Positions 1-7,268 of a stretch of 64,000 bases of DNA are shown piece after piece. Position 1 is the first letter of the stretch. Each line of letters begins with the position of its first letter. This stretch comes from Alkaliphilus sp. B6464. Its GTDB lineage: Bacteria > Bacillota > Clostridia > Peptostreptococcales > Natronincolaceae. The notes beneath the pieces are model-generated. The model was not told the DNA's origin, searched no databases, and saw nothing but the letters and a program-made list of their open reading frames with translations. Position numbers and translations under genes: made by a program. The DNA lies in the NCBI RefSeq assembly GCF_018141165.1, contig NZ_CP058557.1, positions 1,426,001-1,490,000 on the forward strand, read 5' to 3'.

Positions 1-1
1 T

Positions 2-358
2 GATAATGTTCATGAGTTGATGGAATGTTCGCATCTTTTAGTTTCGAAGGCTGGGGGGCTAACAATGACAGAAGCAGTTACTAAAGAGCTACCAGTATTA
101 GTTTTTGATCCTATACCAGGTCAAGAAGTAAAAAATGCTCAATACTTTTCAGATATAGGGGCAGCAATGTATCTAAAAGACTTAAATGAGCTAAGAGATG
201 CCATTGAAGAACTATTATATGAAAGCCCACAAAAGAGAGAAAAGATGGTAAAATGTTGTTCTGTAATTCGTAAACCACATGCTGCAGAAGATGTTTCGAA
301 ATTTATATTTAAAAAAATAGACAATAGAGCTTCTAAAAAAACTCCTATGATTAAGTAG
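2..358 (+). CDS. Glycosyltransferase C-terminal part (MurG/MGDG-synthase-like), 5' truncated by window edge
   Basis: The reading frame is open from base 2 and runs to a TAG at 356-358. An ATG at 17 is internal, because the residues before it (DNVHEL) fit the family. The motif SKAGGLTMTEA followed by PVLVFDPIPGQEVKNA is the nucleotide-sugar-binding region of processive diacylglycerol glucosyltransferases and MGDG synthases (GT28 fold). Such enzymes add sugars to diacylglycerol at the inner membrane face to make glycolipids. About two thirds of the protein lies outside the window, so the acceptor is inferred from the family. The stop codon lies inside the stem of the terminator at 335-368. Confidence 0.8.
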   Translation, partial: DNVHELMECSHLLVSKAGGLTMTEAVTKELPVLVFDPIPGQEVKNAQYFSDIGAAMYLKDLNELRDAIEELLYESPQKREKMVKCCSVIRKPHAAEDVSKFIFKKIDNRASKKTPMIK

Positions 359-368
359 GAGTTTTTTT
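335..368. terminator. Bidirectional intrinsic terminator
   Basis: The stem ACTCCTA/TAGGAGT has an 8-nt loop and is flanked by an A-run on the left and a T-run on the right. It can end the glycosyltransferase transcript on the plus strand and the S8 protease transcript on the minus strand. The glycosyltransferase stop codon is inside the right arm. Confidence 0.8.
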
Positions 369-417
369 GTGGTGCGCCCAGCATAGGTGATAACTTGCTG
401 TCCTTTTGTATTTTTTC

Positions 418-1647
418 TTAATTATTAATGGTTGAAGTAATCGTGGAAATTAGTTTTTTAGGATTAACTATTTTCATGTTTTTACCTTCATATTTATTAT
501 CTTGTTTTATCTCATCGAGTGTGTCTCCAGTTGATAAAGCTAAATCCCAAAATATATCTGGAGTTATGTCCGGATTTACTTCACATGCCAACGCATATAG
601 TCCACTAATGTATGGTATAACCATACTCCACGCACCTTTACTATACATTACATACTCATCTTTTCCAGTTGGACTGGCTAGCCATCTTGCATCCATAGGC
701 ACCATTAATATATCCTCTGCTGCCTCATATGGTTCAAGATAATAGTCTGCACTATATGATTCTATATACTTTGGATCAGACATTGGATTCCTGTTAAGTC
801 CAGCAAAGTGAAGATTATCAGTGTCAAAAAGTCGTGCTGTCACGATAAATATGTTCTCTTGTCTTGCTTTTTCAATAGCATTGTAAATTGCTTCTGCATT
901 TTTGCTGTTTGGATCCCAACCAGATGATATTGATACTACTTTGATTTTATTGTCTTCTGGTAAATCTTTATTTATTTCAATCATTCTTTCTATAGCGTTT
1001 GCTAGATGTATATATCCATTTTCATACTCTGTATCCTCGTCTAAATATGCAATATAGTATATGTTGGCATCAGGAGCTACCCCTACATCTCTTCCACATA
1101 GTATTGATGTTATAGGCGTTCCATGATAGTGAGCTGGTCCATCCATATCGAATATCTCTTCATATACTTTTATATTATCTTTAAATTCTTTATGGTCTAC
1201 TAATAAGCGCCCATCAATTATCCCTACATTTACACCTTTTCCAGTAATCTTTTCTTTGTGCAGATAATCGATATCTAGTCCTGGTTGCTTACCATACTTT
1301 ATAATGGTTTCTATATTAAATCCGTCAGGAAGCTTTTTCGGCCATTTTGTTTGACTATCAAATATAAAACGTTCAAAATTTACTTGTGTTAAATCTAAGT
1401 CAGATATATCGTATCCCCTTAACTCATACTGGCCCCTATTTTCATCAAAAACTTCCTTAATATCTAATAGTTTTCCCCTATTATAATTTATAGGTTCTGG
1501 ATATACTTCTATTTTCTGTTCAAAGTTCTGTTTCTCTCCTGAATCAAATTTTTCAGTTATAGACTGAGCTGCTTGGCTTGTACACCCTACAAAAACTGTG
1601 CTAATTAGTACAATAATTAATACTATACTTAATAATTTGTTTCTCAC
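418..1647 (-). CDS. Subtilisin-like (S8 family) serine protease lipoprotein
   Basis: The likely start is GTG at 1647, preceded by GAAGGGGG with 7-nt spacing. It gives a lipoprotein signal (MRNKLLSIVLIIVLI, then STVFVGC) with the lipidated Cys at residue 22. Another GTG at 1671 with its own GGGGG site would add 8 residues. The catalytic layout is S8-like and in order: Asp in VGIIDGRL, His in HYHGTPI, Ser in GAWSMVIPY, where the usual GTSMAAP is altered. The enzyme would be anchored on the outer membrane face and cleave peptides; the substrate is unknown. It is monocistronic. The divergent serine motif makes activity less certain than the fold. Confidence 0.75.
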   Translation of the reverse strand: MRNKLLSIVLIIVLISTVFVGCTSQAAQSITEKFDSGEKQNFEQKIEVYPEPINYNRGKLLDIKEVFDENRGQYELRGYDISDLDLTQVNFERFIFDSQTKWPKKLPDGFNIETIIKYGKQPGLDIDYLHKEKITGKGVNVGIIDGRLLVDHKEFKDNIKVYEEIFDMDGPAHYHGTPITSILCGRDVGVAPDANIYYIAYLDEDTEYENGYIHLANAIERMIEINKDLPEDNKIKVVSISSGWDPNSKNAEAIYNAIEKARQENIFIVTARLFDTDNLHFAGLNRNPMSDPKYIESYSADYYLEPYEAAEDILMVPMDARWLASPTGKDEYVMYSKGAWSMVIPYISGLYALACEVNPDITPDIFWDLALSTGDTLDEIKQDNKYEGKNMKIVNPKKLISTITSTINN

Positions 1648-1977
1648 TTTAATACCCCCTTCGTTTACCACTCTAGTACCCCCTTTAAGATTTGTAAGAG
1701 CAAAACATTTACCTAATTATACCAATAAAGAACCAAGAAGTCTACGCTCTTTGTTGCTTTAATTGATTTAACCCTGAAACTACCAACTTATCTACTTGTG
1801 TCTCTACATTTAATGGGATACCAATATGTATAATTATATTTATTTTTTCAATACATAATGATTGTTTAATAGATAGAATCTATTTTTAATTCCTTATTCC
1901 CTATGCTATATTGAAATTATTCAGATATTGTATAAATATTTAACGATTTTATTTAATTTAAAGGGAGGGATTACCAA
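1648..1977. other. Intergenic region between divergent genes
   Basis: About 330 AT-rich bases separate the S8 protease and the C_GCAxxG_C_C gene. Two near-identical ribosome-site/GTG units for the protease lie at 1645-1685. I see no RNA gene, no long inverted repeat and no clear consensus promoter, although several TATAAT-like hexamers occur toward 1900-1940. Confidence 0.5.
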
Positions 1978-2442
1978 ATGAAAAAAGAAATAAGTATACG
2001 CAAAGTTAAAGAGGATGCAGAGGCTTTATATAGAAAGGGAGATTTCTTTTGCTCTGAAGCTATAGTTAGTTCTATTAGAGATAACTTTGAAATTGATATG
2101 CCTGAAGAAATGGTGGCTATGGCGTCTGGATTTCCTATAGGAATTGGTAAGTCAAAATGTGTATGTGGAGCTGTATCTGGTGGTATTATGTGTCTTGGGT
2201 ACTTCTTTGGAAGAACCAAGGGTGGAGACACTAAAGTTCAAAATACCTTAGCACTTGCTAATGAATTACAAGAGAGCTTTAAAAACAACCATAAGGTTTT
2301 ATGTTGTAAGGTATTAACACACGGAATGGATATGGGCTCCGGAGAGCATAAAGAACAATGTATTTCTTTTACAGGTGAAATAGCAGAAAAGGCAGCTGAG
2401 ATTATAGCTAGAGAATTAAACATTGTAAATATTGATAAATAA
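1978..2442 (+). CDS. C_GCAxxG_C_C family redox protein
   Basis: A 154-residue protein preceded by GGGAGGGATTACCAA. It shows the cysteine pattern that names the family: FCSEAIV, CVCGAVSGGIMCLGYFFG, LCCKVL and QCISFTGE. The family (TIGR01909/PF09719) is thought to be redox active, often near transporters or reductases, but has no assigned reaction. It lies directly upstream of a TDT-type membrane protein, with ribosome-site overlap, so the two are probably co-transcribed. There is no signal peptide, so it should be cytoplasmic. The family call is firm; the function is unknown. Confidence 0.85.
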   Translation: MKKEISIRKVKEDAEALYRKGDFFCSEAIVSSIRDNFEIDMPEEMVAMASGFPIGIGKSKCVCGAVSGGIMCLGYFFGRTKGGDTKVQNTLALANELQESFKNNHKVLCCKVLTHGMDMGSGEHKEQCISFTGEIAEKAAEIIARELNIVNIDK

Positions 2443-2455
2443 TGGGGTGATGGAT

Positions 2456-3394
2456 ATGGGGCGAATCATTAAAAAAGTACCTATACCAATGGCAGGCTTA
2501 ATGCTAGGTTTAGCTGCATTAGGCAACTTAATTCAATCCTATGGAGATGTGTATAGAAATATATTAGGAGGAATATCGGCAGTTTTGCTACTTTTACTTA
2601 TACTAAAGATAGTTGCAGATCCTAAAGGAGTAAAAGAGAGCATGGATAATCCAGTTGTGGCTAGTGTAAGTCCCACTTTATCAATGGGAATTATGCTTTT
2701 AGCTACTTATATTAAACCATATTATCCTTCTGTTTCCTATGGTATGTGGATAGTAGGACTTGGACTACATGTTGTTTTAATACTTTACTTTACAAAGAAA
2801 TACTTGTTAAATTTTAATATTAAAAAGGTTTTCCCAAGCTGGTTTATTGTTTATGTAGGAATTGTGGTAGGAAGCGTAACTGCACCTGCTTATAATCAAG
2901 CTATAATTGGACAGTATTTATTTTGGTTTGGATTTATTTCTTATTTAGTATTACTGCCAATTGTTATATATCGGATTGTAAAGGTAAAGGGAATTCCAGA
3001 ACCTGCGCTACCTACTATAGCCATATTTGCGGCACCTGCTAGCCTTTGTTTAGCTGGATATATAAATTCTTTCCCCAATAAAAATATGGGTATTGTAGGA
3101 TTTTTAGCGGCATTATCCTTAATTATGTTAGCAGCAGTCTTATTATATATGCCAAAACTATTAAAGCTTCCTTTTTATCCTAGTTATTCTTCATATACCT
3201 TCCCATTGGTAATTAGTGGAGTTGCAATTAAGCTTACTAACGGATTTTTAGCGAAATCAGGTAATCCGATAGCTTGGTTAAAACCTATTGTGAAGTTTGA
3301 GGAAGTTATAGCCGTATTATTTGTATTATATGTATTGATTAAGTATATTCAATTCCTGTTCTCAAGTCCAAAGGCAACAACTGTAAAAGCTTAA
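2456..3394 (+). CDS. TDT (TehA/SLAC1-like) family membrane transporter
   Basis: About 312 residues with roughly ten hydrophobic helices and the PMAGLMLGLAALGNL start typical of TehA/SLAC1-type channels (tellurite-resistance/dicarboxylate transporter family). I chose ATG 2456 because GGGGTGAT at 2444-2451 gives the best spacing; ATG 2450 and an earlier ATG at 2432 are also in frame. Family members pass anions or C4-dicarboxylates; the substrate here is not readable. It is the second gene of a two-gene unit with the C_GCAxxG_C_C protein. The 3' part of this gene (3151-3236) recurs at 5105-5190 as a decayed copy. Confidence 0.8.
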   Translation: MGRIIKKVPIPMAGLMLGLAALGNLIQSYGDVYRNILGGISAVLLLLLILKIVADPKGVKESMDNPVVASVSPTLSMGIMLLATYIKPYYPSVSYGMWIVGLGLHVVLILYFTKKYLLNFNIKKVFPSWFIVYVGIVVGSVTAPAYNQAIIGQYLFWFGFISYLVLLPIVIYRIVKVKGIPEPALPTIAIFAAPASLCLAGYINSFPNKNMGIVGFLAALSLIMLAAVLLYMPKLLKLPFYPSYSSYTFPLVISGVAIKLTNGFLAKSGNPIAWLKPIVKFEEVIAVLFVLYVLIKYIQFLFSSPKATTVKA

Positions 3395-3430
3395 TAAGTT
3401 TAAAATAAAAAATATAGTGTAATACCTTAA

Positions 3431-3468
3431 AACCACCCTAAGAGTAAATATATAGGGTGGCTTTTTCT
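3431..3468 (+). terminator. Intrinsic terminator after the TDT gene
   Basis: The stem CCACCCTA/TAGGGTGG (3433-3440 and 3453-3460) is followed by CTTTTTC. It is related in sequence to the terminator at 5223-5255, in line with duplication of this gene end. Confidence 0.85.
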
Positions 3469-3496
3469 ATTCTCACATTATAATCCTTCCTAGACT

Positions 3497-3531
3497 AAAA
3501 ATGCTGCTATCATAACGAAGGCAGCATTTTT
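3497..3531 (-). terminator. Terminator of the XRE-cupin regulator
   Basis: The stem AAAAATGCTGC/GCAGCATTTTT spans 3497-3507 and 3521-3531. On the minus strand it ends in a U-rich tract. It overlaps the regulator's stop codon. Confidence 0.75.
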
Positions 3532-4078
3532 AGTAGTAATAAATTATATCTGTAAATTCAAGAACCGTATCCAAATTATTGATAAAGGTATGTGGAAGGG
3601 AACAGTCAAATTGGATAGAGTCACCTTCTTGAAGCACATATTCCTCTGTAGTCAGCCGAATTGTCAATTCACCCCGAATTACAAAAATATATTCCTGAGT
3701 TTTAGTATTATGACCGTCAGAGCTATGCTTACAATGAGGCTGCAGCTCAACCTTAAATAATTCAAAACTACGGTTGGGGTTGGTGGTGTAGTAACAGTAG
3801 GAGACAAAGGAATTCTTATTCTCTGACTGCTTCTTACAGTCACTCTTGCGGATGATAACGGCATCGTTCATTGGAGAATCGATCAGTCGGGTATAGGGCA
3901 CATTTAGACCGATGGCAATCTTCCAAATTGTGTTAATAGTTGGATTAGACTCACCTTTCTCTATCTGAGAGAGCATTACCTTACTGACACCTGACAACTC
4001 GGATAACTGACCGAGACTAAGATTGCGATCCGTTCTTAATCTCCTTAAATTTGTAGAAATTATATAATTTAAGTTCAT
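3530..4078 (-). CDS. XRE-family transcriptional regulator with C-terminal cupin domain
   Basis: The start is ATG at 4078, chosen because AGGAGG lies 6 nt upstream; an earlier in-frame Met lacks such a site. Residues about 5-60 form a helix-turn-helix (LGQLSELSGVSKVMLSQIEKG). The C-terminal half is a cupin (EYIFVIRGEL, EGDSIQFDCSLPH) that usually binds a small ligand. The gene is divergent from an EamA exporter. A near-perfect 21-bp palindrome (4095-4115) sits inside the exporter's promoter, so repression of both genes by this protein is the simplest reading. Base composition is a little richer in GC than neighbouring genes. Confidence 0.9.
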   Translation of the reverse strand: MNLNYIISTNLRRLRTDRNLSLGQLSELSGVSKVMLSQIEKGESNPTINTIWKIAIGLNVPYTRLIDSPMNDAVIIRKSDCKKQSENKNSFVSYCYYTTNPNRSFELFKVELQPHCKHSSDGHNTKTQEYIFVIRGELTIRLTTEEYVLQEGDSIQFDCSLPHTFINNLDTVLEFTDIIYYY

Positions 4079-4091
4079 AAAAATCCTCCTA

Positions 4092-4120
4092 TTGACAAAT
4101 ATACCGTACATTTGTATAAT
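4092..4120 (+). promoter_or_regulatory. Consensus sigma-A promoter containing an operator palindrome
   Basis: TTGACA at 4092-4097, a 17-nt spacer and TATAAT at 4115-4120 match the consensus exactly and point toward the EamA gene. The spacer carries an inverted repeat: ACAAATATAC (4095-4104), a central C, GTACATTTGT (4106-4115). The arms match at 9 of 10 positions. A bound repressor here would cover both promoter boxes. Confidence 0.8.
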
Positions 4121-4216
4121 TTATTTAACGTTTAATAAAACGAATGATTGTAAAATATATTGTAGCAGATTGCCATCTATATTTCAAGTAAAAAGGCAGT
4201 TCGAAAGGAGACCATT

Positions 4217-5071
4217 ATGAAGAAGGCAAGGATTCAATTTGTTTTGTCAATGCTGATTGTAGGAAGCATGGGTTTGTTTGTTAAGAACATTCCATTTTCA
4301 TCTGCTCAGATTGCACTGGTAAGAGGCATATTGGGCTGTGCATTTATATTTGTGTTTGGCTTACTATCAAGTGAGAAAGTCAGTGGAGAGAAAATAAAAG
4401 CAAACCGATGGATTTTAATTGCTTCTGGTATTGCACTTGGAGGGAACTGGATTCTTCTTTTTCAGGCTTATAAGTACACAACCATATCTAATGCGACCAT
4501 CTGCTATTACTTTGCTCCTGTACTTGTAATGATTCTGTCTCCATTGATTTTGAAAGAGTCACTCAATACATTAAAGGTGATGTGTATCGTTGCTGCCTTA
4601 GTTGGGCTAGTTTGTATTGCAGGTGTAAGCCAGACATCAGGTGTAAATGATTTTGTAGGTGTTCTGTACGGTCTTGTAGCGGCGGTTCTATATGCAACTG
4701 TCATATTCTTAAATAAGCAATTGAAGGATATTACAGGAATTGAAAGCTCTATTGTGCAATTGGGGATTGCAGCTGTATCACTGCTTCCGTATGTGCTTCT
4801 GGTTGATGGTATCCAGCTTGACAAAATGACAGTAAAGCCGATTGTGTTGCTTTTGATTGTAGGTGTCGTACATACCGGAGTTGTCTACCTATTATATTTT
4901 TCATCTATGAGAGAACTTTCTGGTCAGAGCATAGCAGCACTAAGTTATATTGATCCAGTAGTCGCCATCATTTTAGCTACCATATTTCTGCATGAAAAAA
5001 TGACGATTGTGCAGCTAATTGGTGGGATTCTTATACTTGGGGCAACATTTGTAAATGAGATATATGGATAA
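4217..5071 (+). CDS. EamA-family (drug/metabolite superfamily) transporter
   Basis: 284 residues with about ten membrane helices in two EamA repeats; the second repeat holds YIDPVVAIILATIFLHEKM, a DMT hallmark. The ribosome site is AAAGGAGACCATT-ATG. It is expected to export a small metabolite or amino acid across the cytoplasmic membrane. It is paired with the divergent XRE-cupin regulator, an arrangement common for inducible exporters. Codons such as CTG and GCC are more frequent than in flanking genes, and the cassette is bracketed by two copies of the TDT gene end, which suggests it was acquired. The substrate cannot be deduced. Confidence 0.85.
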   Translation: MKKARIQFVLSMLIVGSMGLFVKNIPFSSAQIALVRGILGCAFIFVFGLLSSEKVSGEKIKANRWILIASGIALGGNWILLFQAYKYTTISNATICYYFAPVLVMILSPLILKESLNTLKVMCIVAALVGLVCIAGVSQTSGVNDFVGVLYGLVAAVLYATVIFLNKQLKDITGIESSIVQLGIAAVSLLPYVLLVDGIQLDKMTVKPIVLLLIVGVVHTGVVYLLYFSSMRELSGQSIAALSYIDPVVAIILATIFLHEKMTIVQLIGGILILGATFVNEIYG

Positions 5072-5104
5072 AGAAAAAAATAAGGAAGAAGATTTTGAAG
5101 AAGA

Positions 5105-5215
5105 TATTATATATGCCAAAACTATTAAAGCTTCCTTTTCATCCTAGTTATTCTTCATATACCTTCCCATTTGTATTTAGTGGAGTTGCAATTAAGCTTA
5201 ATAAGTTCAAAATAT
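5105..5215 (+). pseudogene. Remnant of a second TDT-transporter gene (3' end only)
   Basis: Bases 5105-5190 match 3151-3236 of the TDT gene at 83 of 86 positions. The match then jumps to sequence following the TDT stop (TAATAAGTT at 3392-3400 versus 5189-5197). The jump occurs at AAGCTTA, which occurs twice in the intact gene (3230-3236 and 3387-3393), so about 157 bp were lost between short direct repeats. No start or full reading frame remains. Confidence 0.85.
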
Positions 5216-5222
5216 AATCATA

Positions 5223-5255
5223 AAAACCATCCTAACATGAACATAGGATGGTTTT
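5223..5255. terminator. Bidirectional terminator
   Basis: The stem AAAACCATCCTA/TAGGATGGTTTT has a 9-nt loop. It ends the EamA transcript on the plus strand and the hydroxylase operon on the minus strand, and is a diverged sister of the terminator at 3431-3468. Confidence 0.85.
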
Positions 5256-5278
5256 GCAATTGAATAAAAACTTGGCTT

Positions 5279-5854
5279 CTAATCCTTTGTTTGAAAATAC
5301 ATAAGAACCTTTTTGTAGTCCTCAATAGTATCTATATCCATTAGTATACCAGGGTCTGTAACATTTATAGACGCGAATCCTTTTTTAGTAGTAAAATCAC
5401 GTAAGGTTTTACAAGTATGATCTTTTGATAATTCTTCTATTAAATAGCTTTTCATCAATAATGGATGACCTTTCCTTCCATTGTATGTAGGAATGACTAT
5501 GTCTTCATCAATTTTTAACATATCTATGTAAGTTTGTTTATCAACTACAGGATAGTCTCCAGGAATTAGAAATACTCTTTCTCCTACAATATGACTAAAT
5601 CCCATTTTTACCGAACTAAACATACCATCTAAATAATTAGGATTATCAATTAATTCTACTTTAGGATATTTATTCAATATATGCTTTATATCTTTTGAAC
5701 TATGACCACCTACTACTATGATTCTCGAGCATAGATCACGCATTCCACAAATACATCTCTCGATTACAGTGGATCCATTTATGTTTAGTAGTAATTTATT
5801 AGTACCTAATCTCGTTGATAATCCACCAGCTAAAATTATTCCTTCCACTTTCAT
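5279..5854 (-). CDS. MobA-like nucleotidyltransferase, probably molybdenum-cofactor maturation (MocA-like)
   Basis: 191 residues starting MKVEGIILAGGLSTRLGTNKLLL, the nucleotide-binding signature of MobA/MocA transferases, with the metal-binding region VFLIPGDYPVV further in. MocA-type enzymes attach CMP to molybdopterin for hydroxylases of the xanthine dehydrogenase family. It is the last gene of the minus-strand run after the three hydroxylase subunits, which supports a role in making their cofactor. Choice of CTP or GTP is inferred from context. The ribosome site (AGAAGAG) is weak. Confidence 0.8.
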   Translation of the reverse strand: MKVEGIILAGGLSTRLGTNKLLLNINGSTVIERCICGMRDLCSRIIVVGGHSSKDIKHILNKYPKVELIDNPNYLDGMFSSVKMGFSHIVGERVFLIPGDYPVVDKQTYIDMLKIDEDIVIPTYNGRKGHPLLMKSYLIEELSKDHTCKTLRDFTTKKGFASINVTDPGILMDIDTIEDYKKVLMYFQTKD

Positions 5855-5961
5855 CTCTTCTAAATTCCATTCTATTTTAAATTAATTACTGAATGAAGAA
5901 TATGAACACGCTTACATATATGGAAAATAATGGTTTATATTTTATAATTATTTAATATTTT

Positions 5962-6432
5962 TTAAACCTCACTATTCAAAATTGACTTTATAGCATTTTC
6001 AATCTCTTCATATCCTGTGCATCTACATAAATTAGACTGAAGCCACTCTTGTATTACATAATCATTTGCATTAGGATGAATATTTGAAAGTGCATGACAA
6101 ACCATTAAAAATCCAGAAGTGCAGTAACCACATTGGAAACCCCAATTTTCAACAAAGGCTTTTTGAATAGGAGCATCTTTTAGTCCTTCCACAGTAAGGA
6201 TTTTCTTTCCTACGGCCTCTACGGTAAGCATAAGGCAAGCTTTTATAGGCCAGCCATCTACTAAAACAGTACAGGCGCCGCAGTCTCCATTTTCGCAGCC
6301 AGGCTTTACACTAGTAAGGCCAAGTTCTTTTCGTAGAGTGTGCAATAAAATATCGGAGGGCTCAGCAATTATTTTTCTATCTTCTCCATTTATATTTAGG
6401 GTTAAGACGGTAGCATTTAAAATTTTAAGCAT
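5962..6432 (-). CDS. Molybdenum hydroxylase small subunit, two [2Fe-2S] clusters
   Basis: 156 residues with both cluster motifs of the xanthine dehydrogenase/CO dehydrogenase small subunit: C46, C51, C54, C66 (plant ferredoxin type) and C101, C104, C136, C138 in QCGYCTSG and CRCTGY. It passes electrons from the molybdenum site to FAD. The start overlaps the stop of the FAD subunit by one base and has a GAGGTGAT site. Some annotations call this xdhC or coxS; the substrate is unknown so I give no symbol. Confidence 0.92.
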   Translation of the reverse strand: MLKILNATVLTLNINGEDRKIIAEPSDILLHTLRKELGLTSVKPGCENGDCGACTVLVDGWPIKACLMLTVEAVGKKILTVEGLKDAPIQKAFVENWGFQCGYCTSGFLMVCHALSNIHPNANDYVIQEWLQSNLCRCTGYEEIENAIKSILNSEV

Positions 6433-7268
6433 TAACTTATCACCTCAAATTTATTTAAGGTCTCATGTAACATTGTATTTAGTATAAATTTTCTATATTC
6501 CGAAGAACCACTAATATCGTTTAATATCTGACTAGGTATATTGTTAATAGCCGTATTTATTCTTTCATCTATAGAAATTAAATTATCGTTTAAAATATCT
6601 TCAATTAAAGACGATCTAAAAGGGTATTCACACAAACCACTGAAAGCAATATTTATATTATTATTATTTTTCAAAGCAGCTATTGTAATTAGAGGGTAAT
6701 CTATCTTCTCATTTTTTGTTCTCTTTACATGTATATAAGGTAGAGAAAGAAATTGATTATCTATAATTACTTTAACAATCATCTCTCCTTCGGTAAGCTG
6801 AATCTGTTTATCAAATACTTCCCTTAAGGGCACTCTTTTGTTTCCGTCTATACCTGCTATTACTATTTCACTATCTGTCACTAAAAGGGGTAGTATAGCC
6901 TCACGATATATTATGGTAGCGGCTAAATTACCACCAAGTGTAATTTTTCCTTGTATTGTATGATCTGCTATTCTTTTAACGGTTAAACTAAGCAGAGGGA
7001 AAAGGTTTAATTCGGCAATATTGGTAAGCGTTACAGCTGAACCAATTATTAGTTCGTTATTTCTCAATTGATGTATATTGCATTCTGGGATACCTTTAAT
7101 ATCGATGACTCCCTCCGTATATACATTGTGCATTCTAGCCATACTAATAAATTCTGTTCCACCCCCATAATAGATGGGCTTTTTTCCTATAGTTTTTAAT
7201 TTGTTAAATAGATTAACAGCCTCTTCCACTGTTTCTGGTTTATAATATTCAAAATCAAAAGGTATCAT
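6432..7268 (-). CDS. Molybdenum hydroxylase FAD-binding subunit
   Basis: 278 residues of the FAD_binding_5/CO_deh_flav_C type. The FAD motifs YYGGGTEFISMA (about 34-45) and TLGGNLAA (about 110-117) are both present. The subunit takes electrons from the iron-sulfur subunit and hands them to NAD or another acceptor. The start (GGAGGTAAGT-ATG) lies within the end of the large-subunit gene (14-bp overlap), which shows translational coupling. Confidence 0.9.
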   Translation of the reverse strand: MIPFDFEYYKPETVEEAVNLFNKLKTIGKKPIYYGGGTEFISMARMHNVYTEGVIDIKGIPECNIHQLRNNELIIGSAVTLTNIAELNLFPLLSLTVKRIADHTIQGKITLGGNLAATIIYREAILPLLVTDSEIVIAGIDGNKRVPLREVFDKQIQLTEGEMIVKVIIDNQFLSLPYIHVKRTKNEKIDYPLITIAALKNNNNINIAFSGLCEYPFRSSLIEDILNDNLISIDERINTAINNIPSQILNDISGSSEYRKFILNTMLHETLNKFEVIS

